Assembly (NCBI GenBank): GCA_017527075.1
Contig: JAFXQM010000005.1
Coordinates: 1-64,000 of the forward strand
Length of the DNA: 64,000 nucleotides
Reading direction: 5' to 3'
Origin: Selenomonadaceae bacterium
GTDB lineage: Bacteria; Bacillota; Negativicutes; Selenomonadales; Selenomonadaceae
The notes beneath the pieces were generated by a model. The model saw only the letters and a list, made by a program, of their open reading frames with translations, ran no database searches and was not told the origin of the DNA. A program made the translations under genes and the position numbers. Positions 16,905 to 25,278 of this stretch are shown here, in pieces. The first letter of the stretch is position 1; every line of letters starts with the position of its first letter.

Positions 16905-16933
16905 TTGACAGAAAATTTTTCAGTGTCTATAAT
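16905..16933 (+). promoter_or_regulatory. Consensus sigma-70 promoter of the cold-shock gene
   Basis: Perfect TTGACA (16905-16910), 17-nt spacer, perfect TATAAT (16928-16933). Leader of about 40 nt, with TGGAGG before the ATG at 16983. Confidence 0.93.
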
Positions 16934-16982
16934 GAATCAGCTTGCGCACAAAGAGCGATAAACTTATTGGAGGTATTCAAAC

Positions 16983-17183
16983 ATGGCAGTTGGTAAGGTA
17001 AAGTGGTTTAGCGCGGAAAAAGGTTACGGATTCATTGCTCGCGAAGAAGGCGACGATGTCTTCGTTCATTTCTCGGCCATCCAGAGCGACGGCTACAAAA
17101 CTCTCGACGAGGGTCAGGAAGTCTCCTTCGATATCATCGAGGGCGAGCGCGGTCCGCAGGCCGCCAACGTGAAGAAACTTTAA
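16983..17183 (+). CDS. csp: Cold-shock protein (CspA family)
   Basis: A 66-residue single-stranded nucleic acid chaperone. RNP1 is [10 protein letters not shown] and RNP2 is DVFVHFSAI; the start [10 protein letters not shown] and ending [10 protein letters not shown] are standard. Full family length. It has a consensus promoter and a strong terminator, and is monocistronic. Such proteins melt mRNA structure in the cold or during growth transitions. Confidence 0.97.
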   Translation: MAVGKVKWFSAEKGYGFIAREEGDDVFVHFSAIQSDGYKTLDEGQEVSFDIIEGERGPQAANVKKL

Positions 17184-17215
17184 GCGTTAAACTGCGAACA
17201 TCTTATCTGTTAAAT

Positions 17216-17257
17216 GACTTGCTTCCGAGGAGCGTTTGTCGGAGGCAAGTCATTTTT
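17216..17257 (+). terminator. Terminator of the cold-shock gene
   Basis: Stem GACTTGCTTCCGA / TCGGAGGCAAGTC with a 10-nt loop, then ATTTTTC. Confidence 0.92.
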
Positions 17258-17273
17258 CTTTCCAAAAAAATTT

Positions 17274-17304
17274 AGAACCCCGAGCCGTTCAAGCCCGGGG
17301 TTCT
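17274..17304. terminator. Extra AACCCCG-type hairpin
   Basis: Stem AGAACCCCGAGC / GCCCGGGGTTCT followed by TTTGCG. The same AACCCCGAG...CTCGGGGTT hairpin terminates both peptide units further on, so this may be the remnant of an earlier unit of that array. Confidence 0.6.
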
Positions 17305-17401
17305 TTGCGTCTTTCCTCCGTCCGCTCTTGTTCGCGAAAGGAAATGAGTACCATGTTGTCAACGCGCTCAGTTTATCACACGCCGAAAAATTTTTCAACG
17401 C

Positions 17402-17430
17402 TTGCCCCTCAAAAATTTTTCCGCTAAAAT
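17402..17430 (+). promoter_or_regulatory. Promoter of peptide gene 1
   Basis: TTGCCC (17402-17407), 17-nt spacer, TAAAAT (17425-17430). The identical arrangement recurs in the second unit. Confidence 0.7.
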
Positions 17431-17477
17431 GAATTTGTATCCTATTCATCTCTTCCCGTTGAAAGGAGGTGAATTTC

Positions 17478-17594
17478 ATGGCTACACTCTTCGCAGTAAC
17501 TGTCGGAGCAACCGTCGTGGGGAACGTCGTTTCTTACTTCGTTTGCAAATGGCTTGACAAGCGCATTAACAGCACAAGACGCAACAAACGCTAA
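17478..17594 (+). CDS. 38-residue hydrophobic peptide, copy 1 (type I toxin-like)
   Basis: Starts MATLFAVTVGATVVGNVV and ends WLDKRINSTRRNKR: one hydrophobic helix (residues 3-24) followed by a strongly basic tail. A near-perfect ribosome site AAAGGAGGTGA lies 7 nt before the ATG. It has its own promoter and hairpin terminator. Size, single helix, Lys/Arg tail and tandem duplication are features of Fst/Ldr-like type I toxins, but I cannot prove the family and have not identified the antisense RNA. Alternative: a small membrane regulator. The coding potential itself is supported by conservation of the second copy. Confidence 0.75.
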   Translation: MATLFAVTVGATVVGNVVSYFVCKWLDKRINSTRRNKR

Positions 17595-17661
17595 GGCAAA
17601 ATGTAGAGCATAGTGGTTATCGTTAATCTGCAAAACGAACGAGCAACGTCTACGGACGTTT

Positions 17662-17690
17662 GAACCCCGAGTCGGCCAAACTCGGGGTTC
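17662..17690 (+). terminator. Terminator of peptide gene 1 (bidirectional)
   Basis: Stem GAACCCCGAGT / ACTCGGGGTTC then GATTTTTG. A small stem AACGTC-TACG-GACGTT precedes it (17645-17659). Confidence 0.88.
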
Positions 17691-17778
17691 GATTTTTGTA
17701 TCCTTATCCATGGCTACACTGTGATGTGTCTGATTTAACCGCACACAGTGTATCACACGCCGAAAAAATTTTCAACGC

Positions 17779-17807
17779 TTGCCCCTCAAAAATTTTTCCG
17801 CTAAAAT
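17779..17807 (+). promoter_or_regulatory. Promoter of peptide gene 2
   Basis: TTGCCC (17779-17784), 17-nt spacer, TAAAAT (17802-17807), as in unit 1. Confidence 0.7.
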
Positions 17808-17855
17808 AAATTTGCACATGGTTCACCCTCTAGCTTTTGAAAGGAGGTGAATCTT

Positions 17856-17972
17856 ATGGCTACACTCTTCGTCGTGACTGTCGGAGCGACCGTTGTGGGG
17901 AACGTCGTTTCCTACTTCGTTTGCAAATGGCTCGACAAGCGCATTAACAGCACAAGACACAGCAAACGCTAA
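17856..17972 (+). CDS. 38-residue hydrophobic peptide, copy 2 (type I toxin-like)
   Basis: Paralogue of the peptide 378 bp upstream: MATLFVVTVGATVVGNVV, then WLDKRINSTRHSKR. It differs at three residues (A6V, R35H, N36S); most other base changes between the copies are silent, so selection has kept the peptide sequence. Same AAAGGAGGTGA ribosome site and hairpin terminator. It lies just outside the 3' end of the restriction gene, which converges on it. Confidence 0.77.
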   Translation: MATLFVVTVGATVVGNVVSYFVCKWLDKRINSTRHSKR

Positions 17973-18039
17973 GACAAAAGGTAGAGCATAGTGGTTATCG
18001 TTAATCTGCAAAACGAACGAGCAACGTCTAAAGACGTTT

Positions 18040-18068
18040 GAACCCCGAGTCGGCTAAACTCGGGGTTC
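18040..18068 (+). terminator. Terminator of peptide gene 2 (bidirectional)
   Basis: Stem GAACCCCGAGT / ACTCGGGGTTC followed by GATTTTTGC. It can also act on the minus strand. Confidence 0.88.
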
Positions 18069-18149
18069 GATTTTTGCACACGTTCTTATGGCTACACCGT
18101 GATGTGTCTGATTTAACCGCGCACAGTGTATCACACGCCGAAAATTTTT

Positions 18150-21100
18150 TCAAGTCATCTCCCGCACGTGCTCCTCAATGAATTTTATCTCCGCCGCCGT
18201 CAATTTGTATTTGTCATAAAGTTGCGCGTCGACCGAGCCGCGCCAATCGATGTCGCCCGCCGAAGTAAAATCTTCCAGCGGAACCTTCGACCACGTCGCC
18301 GGCGGATTGTGCTGAGTGACCTTGAGGATGCCCAGCAATGCCCGCGCAAATTTGCTCTTGATGTATGCCATGCAAGCCTCCGCCTCCGCGCGCGTGTCGA
18401 ACGCTCCGACGCTGATAAAGGTCTCCGTATGGCCGACAAGCGGCGAGCCGACAAGCGGCGTACTCAACACTTCGCCCAATGCCCCCGACCCGTTGGAGTG
18501 CGGAACCAAAACTTTAAATTTTTCCAGCGGCGTGGGGGCGTTGACATAATCGCGGCGAATCCATTTGTACACGCGTTGCATTTTCGTCAGCCCAAGAATT
18601 TGAATGTACTCGTGTCCGTCGTTCGGTTTGTCGTCGAAAAAAATTTCTGGAAGCAAAACTAAAATGTTCGTCGACATATCATAAGGGTGTCCCTGGCTCT
18701 GTCGACTTGACGCGACAGGAAAATCTTCGTGCATTTTATCCGTCAGCCTGTAAATTGTTCGCGAGAAAATAATTTCGCTGAGCGGGCGAAAATTTTTATT
18801 GTCGAGGACAACTTTCTGATGAATGGAAATTAATTCGTCGAACGGAATGAAAGTTCCAATCGCGCCGAAATTTTTTGTCGCGTCCCGCAGAGTGATGGCG
18901 ACGCCGCCTTTGATGTCGGAGGTCGGGAAAAGCGGTTGCGTCTCGCCTTTATCGTCGACGAAAGTTTTACTGTCGGGAAAATATCTTTTAACTTTGAAGT
19001 GCGGGTCGGAGAGGATTTCATTTCTGAAGTCTTGAGGAGTTGCGCCGGCATTGAAGAGGCAACGCGCGGGATGAATCAGCGAAACTTTGTCGGCGAGTTT
19101 GAATGACGTCTGCATGAACAGATTGTAAACGGGCGACGCGAAATTTTTGTTGTCGCCGCTGCCCGCGATTTGATAGGGCGGGTTGCCGACGACGGCGTCG
19201 AATTTCATTTTGCCAACTCCTTTGCTCCAAAAATTTTTGTCGACGATTTGTTCGAGGAAAAGTGCGCGGGCGGTCTTGAGGGTTTGGATGAGGTCGGGGA
19301 AGTGGCGGGCGTTGACGTGAGATTGGTCGCGGAAGCCGACGAGAGTGCGGCGCGTGATTTTGACGGCCATGGGCGTCTTGCACAGGACGAAAATATTTTC
19401 GGCGACGGTTTTGTCCCAGCGTTGAAGAGCGGCGCGGAGGATTTTTTTCTCGTCGCCGTTGCCGAGGCGCACGCGATAAATTTTTTCGGCGACGGCCAGA
19501 GGGTAGAGCCCCGTCTTGGAATTAATTTCGAGGATTTTTTTGTCGGGCGCGAAAAATTTTTCGTCGAAGGCGGCGTCGAGGTGAAGTTGAACGACGCGCC
19601 AGGGCGTGAGGACGGTTTCCTTGTCGGGGTTGCGGAAGGTGGCAAAGAGTTCGGCGATTTTTTGAACGCGTTCGGTGGGCGGGAGGGCGTCGGCGTCTTG
19701 GGCGAGCCTGCGAATTTTTTTTGCGGCGGCGATGAAAACGTCGCGGTCGTAATATCGGGTGAGGTCGCTGAAAATTTCTTTGGAGACGCCCGCGGGCATA
19801 AATTCGTTCCAAGAGTCGTCGTCGATTGACTTGAACACGTCGAGCGAAAAATTTTTGTCGATGATAAAGTCGTCGCCGTAAATGAGCAGCGGGAGCCGAA
19901 CGGAAATTGCGCGGAGAACTTTGATTGCTTCGACGCGCTGACGTTTGCGCTTGTCGAGTTCCTTCTGTTCGGCTGTGCGCGGCGTTTTGGATTTTTCTCT
20001 TTGCTGAGTGCCGGTTAAGCCCGTGTCATTGACGACGACGGATTTTTTCTGCGCGGCCGAGGAGCTGACAATTTTCTTGAGGTTGGCAAATTTTTCGAGC
20101 TCAAGTTGGCTGAGGTTGAGGAGCGAATCGTTGTAAAGGCAGTTGTCCTCAAAGCCGTTGCGAACGGCGCGTTCGACGTAAACGGCCTTGAGCTGTTGGA
20201 GGAGGTCGTCGGCGCGATAATTCATGCGCGAGCCGCTGAGAGAAATGACGGGGCAAAAGTTCAGCAGGGCGTCGAGGTGTTTGCGGTCGGCGTCGTCAGT
20301 CCTGCCCGCGCGCGCAGAGACGGCCGCCGAGGTCGCAATCATCTTGAGCGTGCGGTCGGGCGCGAAGTCGAAGACAAAACAATTTTCCTTGACGAAACCG
20401 CCGCGCGTGCAGGGAGATTGAACGCGGAAAATGGTTTGGAGGTAATTGGCGGCGGAGGTGTTGACGGAGCCGGCGAGCATGAAGACGGCAGTCCATTCGG
20501 GGACGGTGACGCCCGCCGTGAGCTTGCCGCAGGAAAGCGTGATTGTGTACTCGTGGTTGTCGATTGCGCGCCTGACTTGCTTGAGCGCGTCGTCGGGTTC
20601 GTCGTCGCTGTCGCCGTTGCCCGCCACGTTTACCACTTTGAACGCGCCGAAAATTTTGTGGCGTTTCAAAAGTCTGCTGAGAGCTTTGCCCTCTTTGACG
20701 CCGGGGATAATCCACAGCGAGTGCCGAAAATTTTTTCTGAAGTCATCGCGGCTGAAAGGATAATTTTCGGCTGAAGTGAGCATGTCGAGGAATTTGCGGA
20801 CGTCGGCGGCGTGGACGAAATTTTTTCCGTCGGTGGAGCGGAAAAATTCTTTGAAGCTGAAAACGTCATCTTCGCGGTAATTGAAGAGCGCGGCGAGGTC
20901 GTAAGTGTAAATCTTCATGGCGGGCAGGTCGAGGTAAGGATTGGGCTCGTCGGGATGAGTTTCGTGCCAAGAATTTTTCGCGCGCTGTTCCATGACGTAA
21001 TCCCAAGTGTAAACGGTTTCGGGCGCGAAGTCGTCGAGGATGTTGAAGGGCGTGCCGCTGAGTTCGAGCAGCTTTGAATTTGGCTTGAGAATATTTTTGA

Positions 21101-21947
21101 TGACCTTGTCGCCGAGTTCGGTGGTGGTTCCTTCGTGCGCCTCGTCGACGATAACAAAATCCCATTCGGTCGCAAAAATTTTTTCGTTCTTGTCAAACTT
21201 GCCGTCAACAACTTTTGAGCCGCGCAAATCTTGAATGGAAAGGAAGCAGATAAATTTTTTTGCGTCGCCGAAGTCGAAGTCGTCGTCCCTGCCGAAGTAA
21301 TGATAATCGGTGCCGTGAAAAATTTTTAGGAAGCCGTCGTGCCAGCTGTCGTCGACAACGGGTCTGTGCGTGATGATAATCGTTTTGTCGAAGTTCATTT
21401 CCTTGATGACTTCGAGCGCGCAAAAAGTTTTTCCGAAACGCATCTTTGCATTCCAAAGGAAGTCGGCGGCCTTGCCCCTTGCGTCTTTGAAATGTTTTAC
21501 GGTGCGGGCGATTGCCTCCTCCTGTTCGGGGCGGAAAATAATTTTTTCGGCGTCGAGGTCGACATCAGCGGCGGAAAGTTTTTTTCTGCGCTTGACGTCT
21601 TTGATGGCGTTGACCGCGGTCGAGAGTTTTACGTTGAACCACTCGCGCGCGTTCGAGCCTTTGAACTTGTGCCTGAACTTTTCCAGCAGTCGGTGGACGT
21701 CGGTGTCGCGGAAATTTGTGCCGTCGTCCCTCACGGCGAGCGTGACGTAAATCGGCTCCGGCTTAACGCCCATCGTCCCCGCGAATTCTTTGATACGTTT
21801 GCGGGCGGCGACTTTCAAATCTTCTTCGGTCGGCGAAAATTTTTTGACTGTTGTCTCTCCGATTTTCAGGAGCCCTCGGTGTCGGTCGTCGTCGGCTTCA
21901 AAGATGTAAATCAATCTGCGGCTCAATGCTTCGTCGAAAATTTTCAT
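18150..21947 (-). CDS. Single-chain restriction enzyme: GIY-YIG-like, helicase, Eco57I-type methylase
   Basis: A 1265-residue multidomain protein. Residues 8-110: GIY-YIG-like nuclease of the T5orf172/MUG113 type (LIYIFEADDDRHRGLLKIGE, then DVHRLLEKFRHKF and EWFNV). Residues about 145-560: SF2 helicase with NAKMRFGKTFCALEVI (Walker A), FVIVDEAHEG (DEAH box) and LSGTPFN. Residues about 850-1010: amino-methyltransferase with ILEINSKTGLYPLAVAEKIY (degenerate SAM motif I) and FDAVVGNPPYQI (motif IV NPPY). The C-terminal 200 residues are probably target recognition. ATG at 21947 behind GGAGGAGG overlaps the stop of the upstream methylase-like gene (ATGA). It should form a two-gene restriction-modification system. 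Confidence 0.88.
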   Translation of the reverse strand: MKIFDEALSRRLIYIFEADDDRHRGLLKIGETTVKKFSPTEEDLKVAARKRIKEFAGTMGVKPEPIYVTLAVRDDGTNFRDTDVHRLLEKFRHKFKGSNAREWFNVKLSTAVNAIKDVKRRKKLSAADVDLDAEKIIFRPEQEEAIARTVKHFKDARGKAADFLWNAKMRFGKTFCALEVIKEMNFDKTIIITHRPVVDDSWHDGFLKIFHGTDYHYFGRDDDFDFGDAKKFICFLSIQDLRGSKVVDGKFDKNEKIFATEWDFVIVDEAHEGTTTELGDKVIKNILKPNSKLLELSGTPFNILDDFAPETVYTWDYVMEQRAKNSWHETHPDEPNPYLDLPAMKIYTYDLAALFNYREDDVFSFKEFFRSTDGKNFVHAADVRKFLDMLTSAENYPFSRDDFRKNFRHSLWIIPGVKEGKALSRLLKRHKIFGAFKVVNVAGNGDSDDEPDDALKQVRRAIDNHEYTITLSCGKLTAGVTVPEWTAVFMLAGSVNTSAANYLQTIFRVQSPCTRGGFVKENCFVFDFAPDRTLKMIATSAAVSARAGRTDDADRKHLDALLNFCPVISLSGSRMNYRADDLLQQLKAVYVERAVRNGFEDNCLYNDSLLNLSQLELEKFANLKKIVSSSAAQKKSVVVNDTGLTGTQQREKSKTPRTAEQKELDKRKRQRVEAIKVLRAISVRLPLLIYGDDFIIDKNFSLDVFKSIDDDSWNEFMPAGVSKEIFSDLTRYYDRDVFIAAAKKIRRLAQDADALPPTERVQKIAELFATFRNPDKETVLTPWRVVQLHLDAAFDEKFFAPDKKILEINSKTGLYPLAVAEKIYRVRLGNGDEKKILRAALQRWDKTVAENIFVLCKTPMAVKITRRTLVGFRDQSHVNARHFPDLIQTLKTARALFLEQIVDKNFWSKGVGKMKFDAVVGNPPYQIAGSGDNKNFASPVYNLFMQTSFKLADKVSLIHPARCLFNAGATPQDFRNEILSDPHFKVKRYFPDSKTFVDDKGETQPLFPTSDIKGGVAITLRDATKNFGAIGTFIPFDELISIHQKVVLDNKNFRPLSEIIFSRTIYRLTDKMHEDFPVASSRQSQGHPYDMSTNILVLLPEIFFDDKPNDGHEYIQILGLTKMQRVYKWIRRDYVNAPTPLEKFKVLVPHSNGSGALGEVLSTPLVGSPLVGHTETFISVGAFDTRAEAEACMAYIKSKFARALLGILKVTQHNPPATWSKVPLEDFTSAGDIDWRGSVDAQLYDKYKLTAAEIKFIEEHVREMT

Positions 21948-22675
21948 CGTCGTCCTCCTCCCAAAAGTTCTCTGAACTCAAAAATTTTTCCCGTGCTCCA
22001 ATCTTTGATTTTGCAGTTCGCGCCGCCGAAAAGATTTGCTTCGTCGGTGAACGGCGGCGAGTAAGTCAGCCCGTCCATCTGCCAAAAGTTCCACGAAATA
22101 ATTTCGGCGACTTCGCGGCGAAAATCTTCGGGCGGGTTTGAAAAATATTTTTCGCGATAAAAATCTTCGACGGTCAGCAAAATATTTTTTCGGGCGAGGA
22201 AAAGATTGTCGCCTTGAAATTCGTAACCGTAAACGCTGCGGACTGCGCGGGCGGAAAATTTTTTCCAATCTTCGACGGCGCGAACCTGTTGGTTAATGAG
22301 TTTAAGTTTTCGGTCGAGGAGCCCGACGCGTTTTTGAATCGGAATCGGCGCGCCCGTGACTGCGTTGTATCGAGTGGTAATGTAAGGAGCTTCGCCGCAA
22401 GTTATCTCCAAAAATTTTCTGTCGACGTAATCCGTCCACGGGCTGGAAATTTTTTTTTCGTCGGCGAGCAAATCGTTTTGAATTTCGCAAACGTCGGGCG
22501 GCGTAAAAATTTCTGCGCGTTCGCGAGTGCGTTGCTTCTGTTGCGCGCGAATTTTTTCATGCCGCGGCTTAATCAAATGAATTTCTTCGAGCTGAATTTC
22601 TTCGGCTCCGCGCTCTGCGTTCGCCCAGAGAATATTTCGTTCGGTCGTTCTGTCCTTCAAAAGAATTTCAATCAC
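21944..22675 (-). CDS. DNA methylase-like subunit of the restriction system
   Basis: A 243-residue protein coupled by a 4-nt overlap to the large restriction gene. AEIFTPPDVCEIQNDLL near residue 55, FLEITCGEAPYITTRYN near 90, VGLLDRKLKLIN and YEFQGDNLFLARKNILLTVE belong to a family annotated as restriction-system methylase subunit; the TPP and CGEAPY segments correspond to the SAM-binding region, with no NPPY of its own. It may complete the large protein's methylase or act as its specificity partner. I chose the GTG at 22675, 5 nt behind AAGAGGTGAG, over the longer frame from 22705. A TATACT -10-like box lies just upstream. Confidence 0.72.
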   Translation of the reverse strand: MIEILLKDRTTERNILWANAERGAEEIQLEEIHLIKPRHEKIRAQQKQRTRERAEIFTPPDVCEIQNDLLADEKKISSPWTDYVDRKFLEITCGEAPYITTRYNAVTGAPIPIQKRVGLLDRKLKLINQQVRAVEDWKKFSARAVRSVYGYEFQGDNLFLARKNILLTVEDFYREKYFSNPPEDFRREVAEIISWNFWQMDGLTYSPPFTDEANLFGGANCKIKDWSTGKIFEFRELLGGGRR

Positions 22676-22707
22676 GCTCTCACCTCTTGCCGGCAAGTAT
22701 AACACAC

Positions 22708-22752
22708 AAAAAAAATCCCCGCCGAGTTTTTCGACGGGGAAAAAATTTTTTC
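22708..22752 (-). terminator. Terminator of the lactate permease gene
   Basis: Minus strand stem CCCCGTCGA / TCGGCGGGG, loop AAAAC, then ATTTTTTTTG. Confidence 0.9.
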
Positions 22753-22756
22753 AAGC

Positions 22757-24274
22757 TCAAAGCATTGATTGTCCGAAGTAAACGATACAGCCCATAATCA
22801 GAACGAACGGGATGTAAACTTTGACGGCGAACTTCATAATCTGAGATTCGACGCCGAACGCGCCGACGGCCGCCGCACCAATTGCGATTGACTGCGGGGA
22901 AATAACTTTGCCGACGCAAGAGCCCGAAGCATTCGCGGCAGCAATCCACGCCTGCGCGGTTTCGGGCAGACCAATCGCCAAAGCCGCGTCGACTTGGAGC
23001 TTGCTGAGCAGGACGCAGCTGGAGGTCGCCGAGCCGGTGATGAACGCGCCAATCGAACCTATAAGCGGAGCAATGAACGGATAAAAGGTACCCGTGGCAG
23101 CGACGGTCGTCGTGGCAATCGCCATGGTCATTCCGCTGTAACCCATGATGCGAGCCGTGGCGATGATGGTGATGATTGTGATGAACGTCGGAATCAAAGT
23201 TTTGAGCGTGCGATTCAAGACGTTTGCCATGTCGCCGACAGTTGCGTTGTTCGCGAAGCCCGCGATGACTGCGGAGACAAAAAGGATTGTCGGAGTCGTT
23301 ATCCACTGGAAAGAAGTCGGCGCGGCGTCCGGTCCGGTGTAAATCATAACTTTGGTGACGACAGTTTTTAACACGGCAGAAACGGCGGGTATGGAGCAGA
23401 TGACCAGGAAAACGAAGATGAGCAAGAACACCAGCCAAGCTTTGACTGCCTCGCCGGGCGTGATTGAAAAACTTTCGTCGTAATCGTCAATCTCGTATTC
23501 GGGGTCTTTGATTGGAAATTTTTTTGCGTAAATGACAAGCGAAGCCATGGCAGCCACCGCGCCCGCGATACCCGCCAAGTCCGCGCCCATGGTCGCCGCG
23601 AAGAAAACCGACGGTATGCAGAAACCCAAGCCGCCGATTAAGCACGCGGGAATCATGCCGCGCAGAGTTTTGAATCCGTCGAAGGCGATGAGCATGATGA
23701 ACGGCATGAGGACAACCATGATTCCCAACTGCAGCGTGGTGTACGTGGCGATTTGCAGCGGTTCAAAGTTGGTGAGCTTTGCCAGCGTCGTCAGCGGCAG
23801 ACCGACCGAGCCGAACGAACTCATTGCGGCGTTGGAGACCAGGCAGGCGATGACGGCATTGACGGGCGGCACACCTATCGTGACCAACATGCTCGCGCCG
23901 ATTGCCACCGCCGTGCCGAAGCCCGACATGCATTCAAGGAAAGCACCGAAGCCCCACGCGATGATGAGGATAAGCATTCGTTTATCGGTGCTGACGGAGC
24001 TCAACATGGATTTGATTTTTTCCATGCCGCCGGTGTGCACCGTCAAGTTGTACGCGAATATCGCCGACACGATAACGCCGAGAATCGGCCATATCGCCAT
24101 GAGCGCGCCTTCGAGTGTGCCGGTCATAACGTCCGTCAGCTGCATGTCGAAGCATTGCCAGGCGATGAGGAAGGAAATTATCAGCGCGATGGGGCACGCC
24201 TTCCACGCCGGCAATTTCAAAACGCTCAGCGCAACGATTAGCCAGAGGATTGGTGCCAACCCTTGAATAAACAA
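22757..24274 (-). CDS. lctP: L-lactate permease (LctP family)
   Basis: A roughly 505-residue membrane protein with about 12-14 helices; proton-linked uptake (or release) of lactate and related 2-hydroxy acids. Family marks: AWGFGAFLECMSGFGTAVAI, ACLVSNAAMSSFGSVGLPLT, ITGSATSSCVLLSKLQ and ANASGSCVGKVISPQSIAIG. The start is probably the TTG at 24274, 9 nt behind AAAGGA, giving MFIQGLAPILW; an open frame extends 12 codons further to 24310 without a better site. Single gene with a strong terminator. No lactate dehydrogenase gene is adjacent. Confidence 0.94.
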   Translation of the reverse strand: MFIQGLAPILWLIVALSVLKLPAWKACPIALIISFLIAWQCFDMQLTDVMTGTLEGALMAIWPILGVIVSAIFAYNLTVHTGGMEKIKSMLSSVSTDKRMLILIIAWGFGAFLECMSGFGTAVAIGASMLVTIGVPPVNAVIACLVSNAAMSSFGSVGLPLTTLAKLTNFEPLQIATYTTLQLGIMVVLMPFIMLIAFDGFKTLRGMIPACLIGGLGFCIPSVFFAATMGADLAGIAGAVAAMASLVIYAKKFPIKDPEYEIDDYDESFSITPGEAVKAWLVFLLIFVFLVICSIPAVSAVLKTVVTKVMIYTGPDAAPTSFQWITTPTILFVSAVIAGFANNATVGDMANVLNRTLKTLIPTFITIITIIATARIMGYSGMTMAIATTTVAATGTFYPFIAPLIGSIGAFITGSATSSCVLLSKLQVDAALAIGLPETAQAWIAAANASGSCVGKVISPQSIAIGAAAVGAFGVESQIMKFAVKVYIPFVLIMGCIVYFGQSML

Positions 24275-24319
24275 TGTGCTCAGTCCTTTCAAACGCAATG
24301 CGCAATGCACACCGCGTAA

Positions 24320-25222
24320 TTAAAAATTAAAGCCTAACACCTCTAAAATTTTTTTTATGTCGTCGGGCACGGGCGCGGTGAAATTCATCAGCCGATTTGT
24401 CGTCGGGTGAGTCAAAGTCAGCGTGTGCGAGTGGAGTGCCTGCCCCGATATGTCGAACGGATTTTTCCGCGCGGTGTATTTCGTGTCGCCGAGGAGCGGG
24501 TGCCCGATTGCCGCCATGTGCACGCGGATTTGATGTGTCCTGCCCGTTTGGAGTTTGCACTCGACGAAAGAAAAATTTTCAAACCGCTCAAGGACTTTGA
24601 ACTCGGTGACGGCGGGTTTGCCGTCGGGAGTGATTGCCATCTTCTTGCGGTCAACTTTGTCGCGCCCGATTGCTCCGCTGATGATTCCCGCGTCGTCCTT
24701 GAGCACGCCGTGAACAATCGCCAGGTAAGTGCGCGTCGCCGTTTTATTTTTTATCTGCTCCGCCAAGCTGAGATGAGCGGCGTCGGTCTTGGCGACGACC
24801 ATCACGCCCGAAGTGTCCTTGTCCAGGCGGTGGACGATGCCGGGGCGTTTGACGCCGTTGATGCCCGACAAATCTTTGCAGTGATAAAGGAGCGCGTTGA
24901 CGAGCGTGCCGCGTCGAACTGTGTCTGCGGGGTGAACGGTCATGCCGCGCGCCTTGTTGACGACAATTATTTCCGCGTCCTCGTAAAGGATATCGAGCGG
25001 CAAATTTTCAGGCTGATATTCAACCTCTGCGGCGTCGACTTCAGCGACAAAAATTTTTTCGCCGCCCTTGAGCTTGAAACTCGCCTTGACCTTCGCGCCG
25101 TCGACTGTGACCAATCCGTCCGCGATTAACTTCTGAACGTGCGAGCGCGACCACTCGGAAAATTTTTCGTTGAGGTAAACGTCAAGCCTGCGCGAAGAAA
25201 TTTCATCGACAAGAAAAATCAC
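24320..25222 (-). CDS. rluD: 23S rRNA pseudouridine synthase, RluD-like
   Basis: A 300-residue RluA-family enzyme. N-terminal S4 RNA-binding domain (RRLDVYLNEKFSEWSRSHVQ), then the catalytic domain with PGIVHRLDKDTSGVMVVAKT (catalytic Asp in HRLDKDTSG) near residue 132 and the C-terminal LQTGRTHQIRVHMAAIGHPL. RluD isomerises U1911/1915/1917 of helix 69 of 23S rRNA in E. coli; the exact site here is inferred from neighbourhood, since lspA-rluD pairs are common in Bacillota. GTG start. It is the last gene of the divIVA-lspA-rluD group. Confidence 0.92.
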   Translation of the reverse strand: MIFLVDEISSRRLDVYLNEKFSEWSRSHVQKLIADGLVTVDGAKVKASFKLKGGEKIFVAEVDAAEVEYQPENLPLDILYEDAEIIVVNKARGMTVHPADTVRRGTLVNALLYHCKDLSGINGVKRPGIVHRLDKDTSGVMVVAKTDAAHLSLAEQIKNKTATRTYLAIVHGVLKDDAGIISGAIGRDKVDRKKMAITPDGKPAVTEFKVLERFENFSFVECKLQTGRTHQIRVHMAAIGHPLLGDTKYTARKNPFDISGQALHSHTLTLTHPTTNRLMNFTAPVPDDIKKILEVLGFNF

Positions 25223-25239
25223 CGCCGCGCCTCCAATCA

Positions 25240-25278
25240 GTTAGGAGTTAAATTCCTCATTCCACATTTCTAATTGAA
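25240..25278. repeat. Heptamer repeat A2 (GGAATTA type)
   Basis: CAGTTAGGAGTTAAATTCC and TTTCTAATTGAATTAC form a short inverted repeat of the GGAATTA family in the lspA-rluD gap; it overlaps the 3' end of lspA. Confidence 0.7.

Larger units (their letters stand above)
17370..18147 (+). repeat. Tandem duplication of a 378-bp unit
   Basis: Two units with a spacing of 378 bp between equivalent positions, plus a partial third start. Each holds the sequence TATCACACGCCGAAAAA, a promoter, a 38-codon gene, AAAACGAACGAGCAACGTC and an AACCCCGAG hairpin. The unit junction contains an inverted repeat TACACTGTG / CACAGTGTA (about 17712-17752 and 18090-18130). Divergence is mostly at silent or conservative sites. 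Confidence 0.9.

Noticed and set aside
17370..18147. CRISPR-like direct repeats
   Set aside because: Only two units of 378 bp, each with a complete gene, promoter and terminator; no short repeat-spacer pattern.
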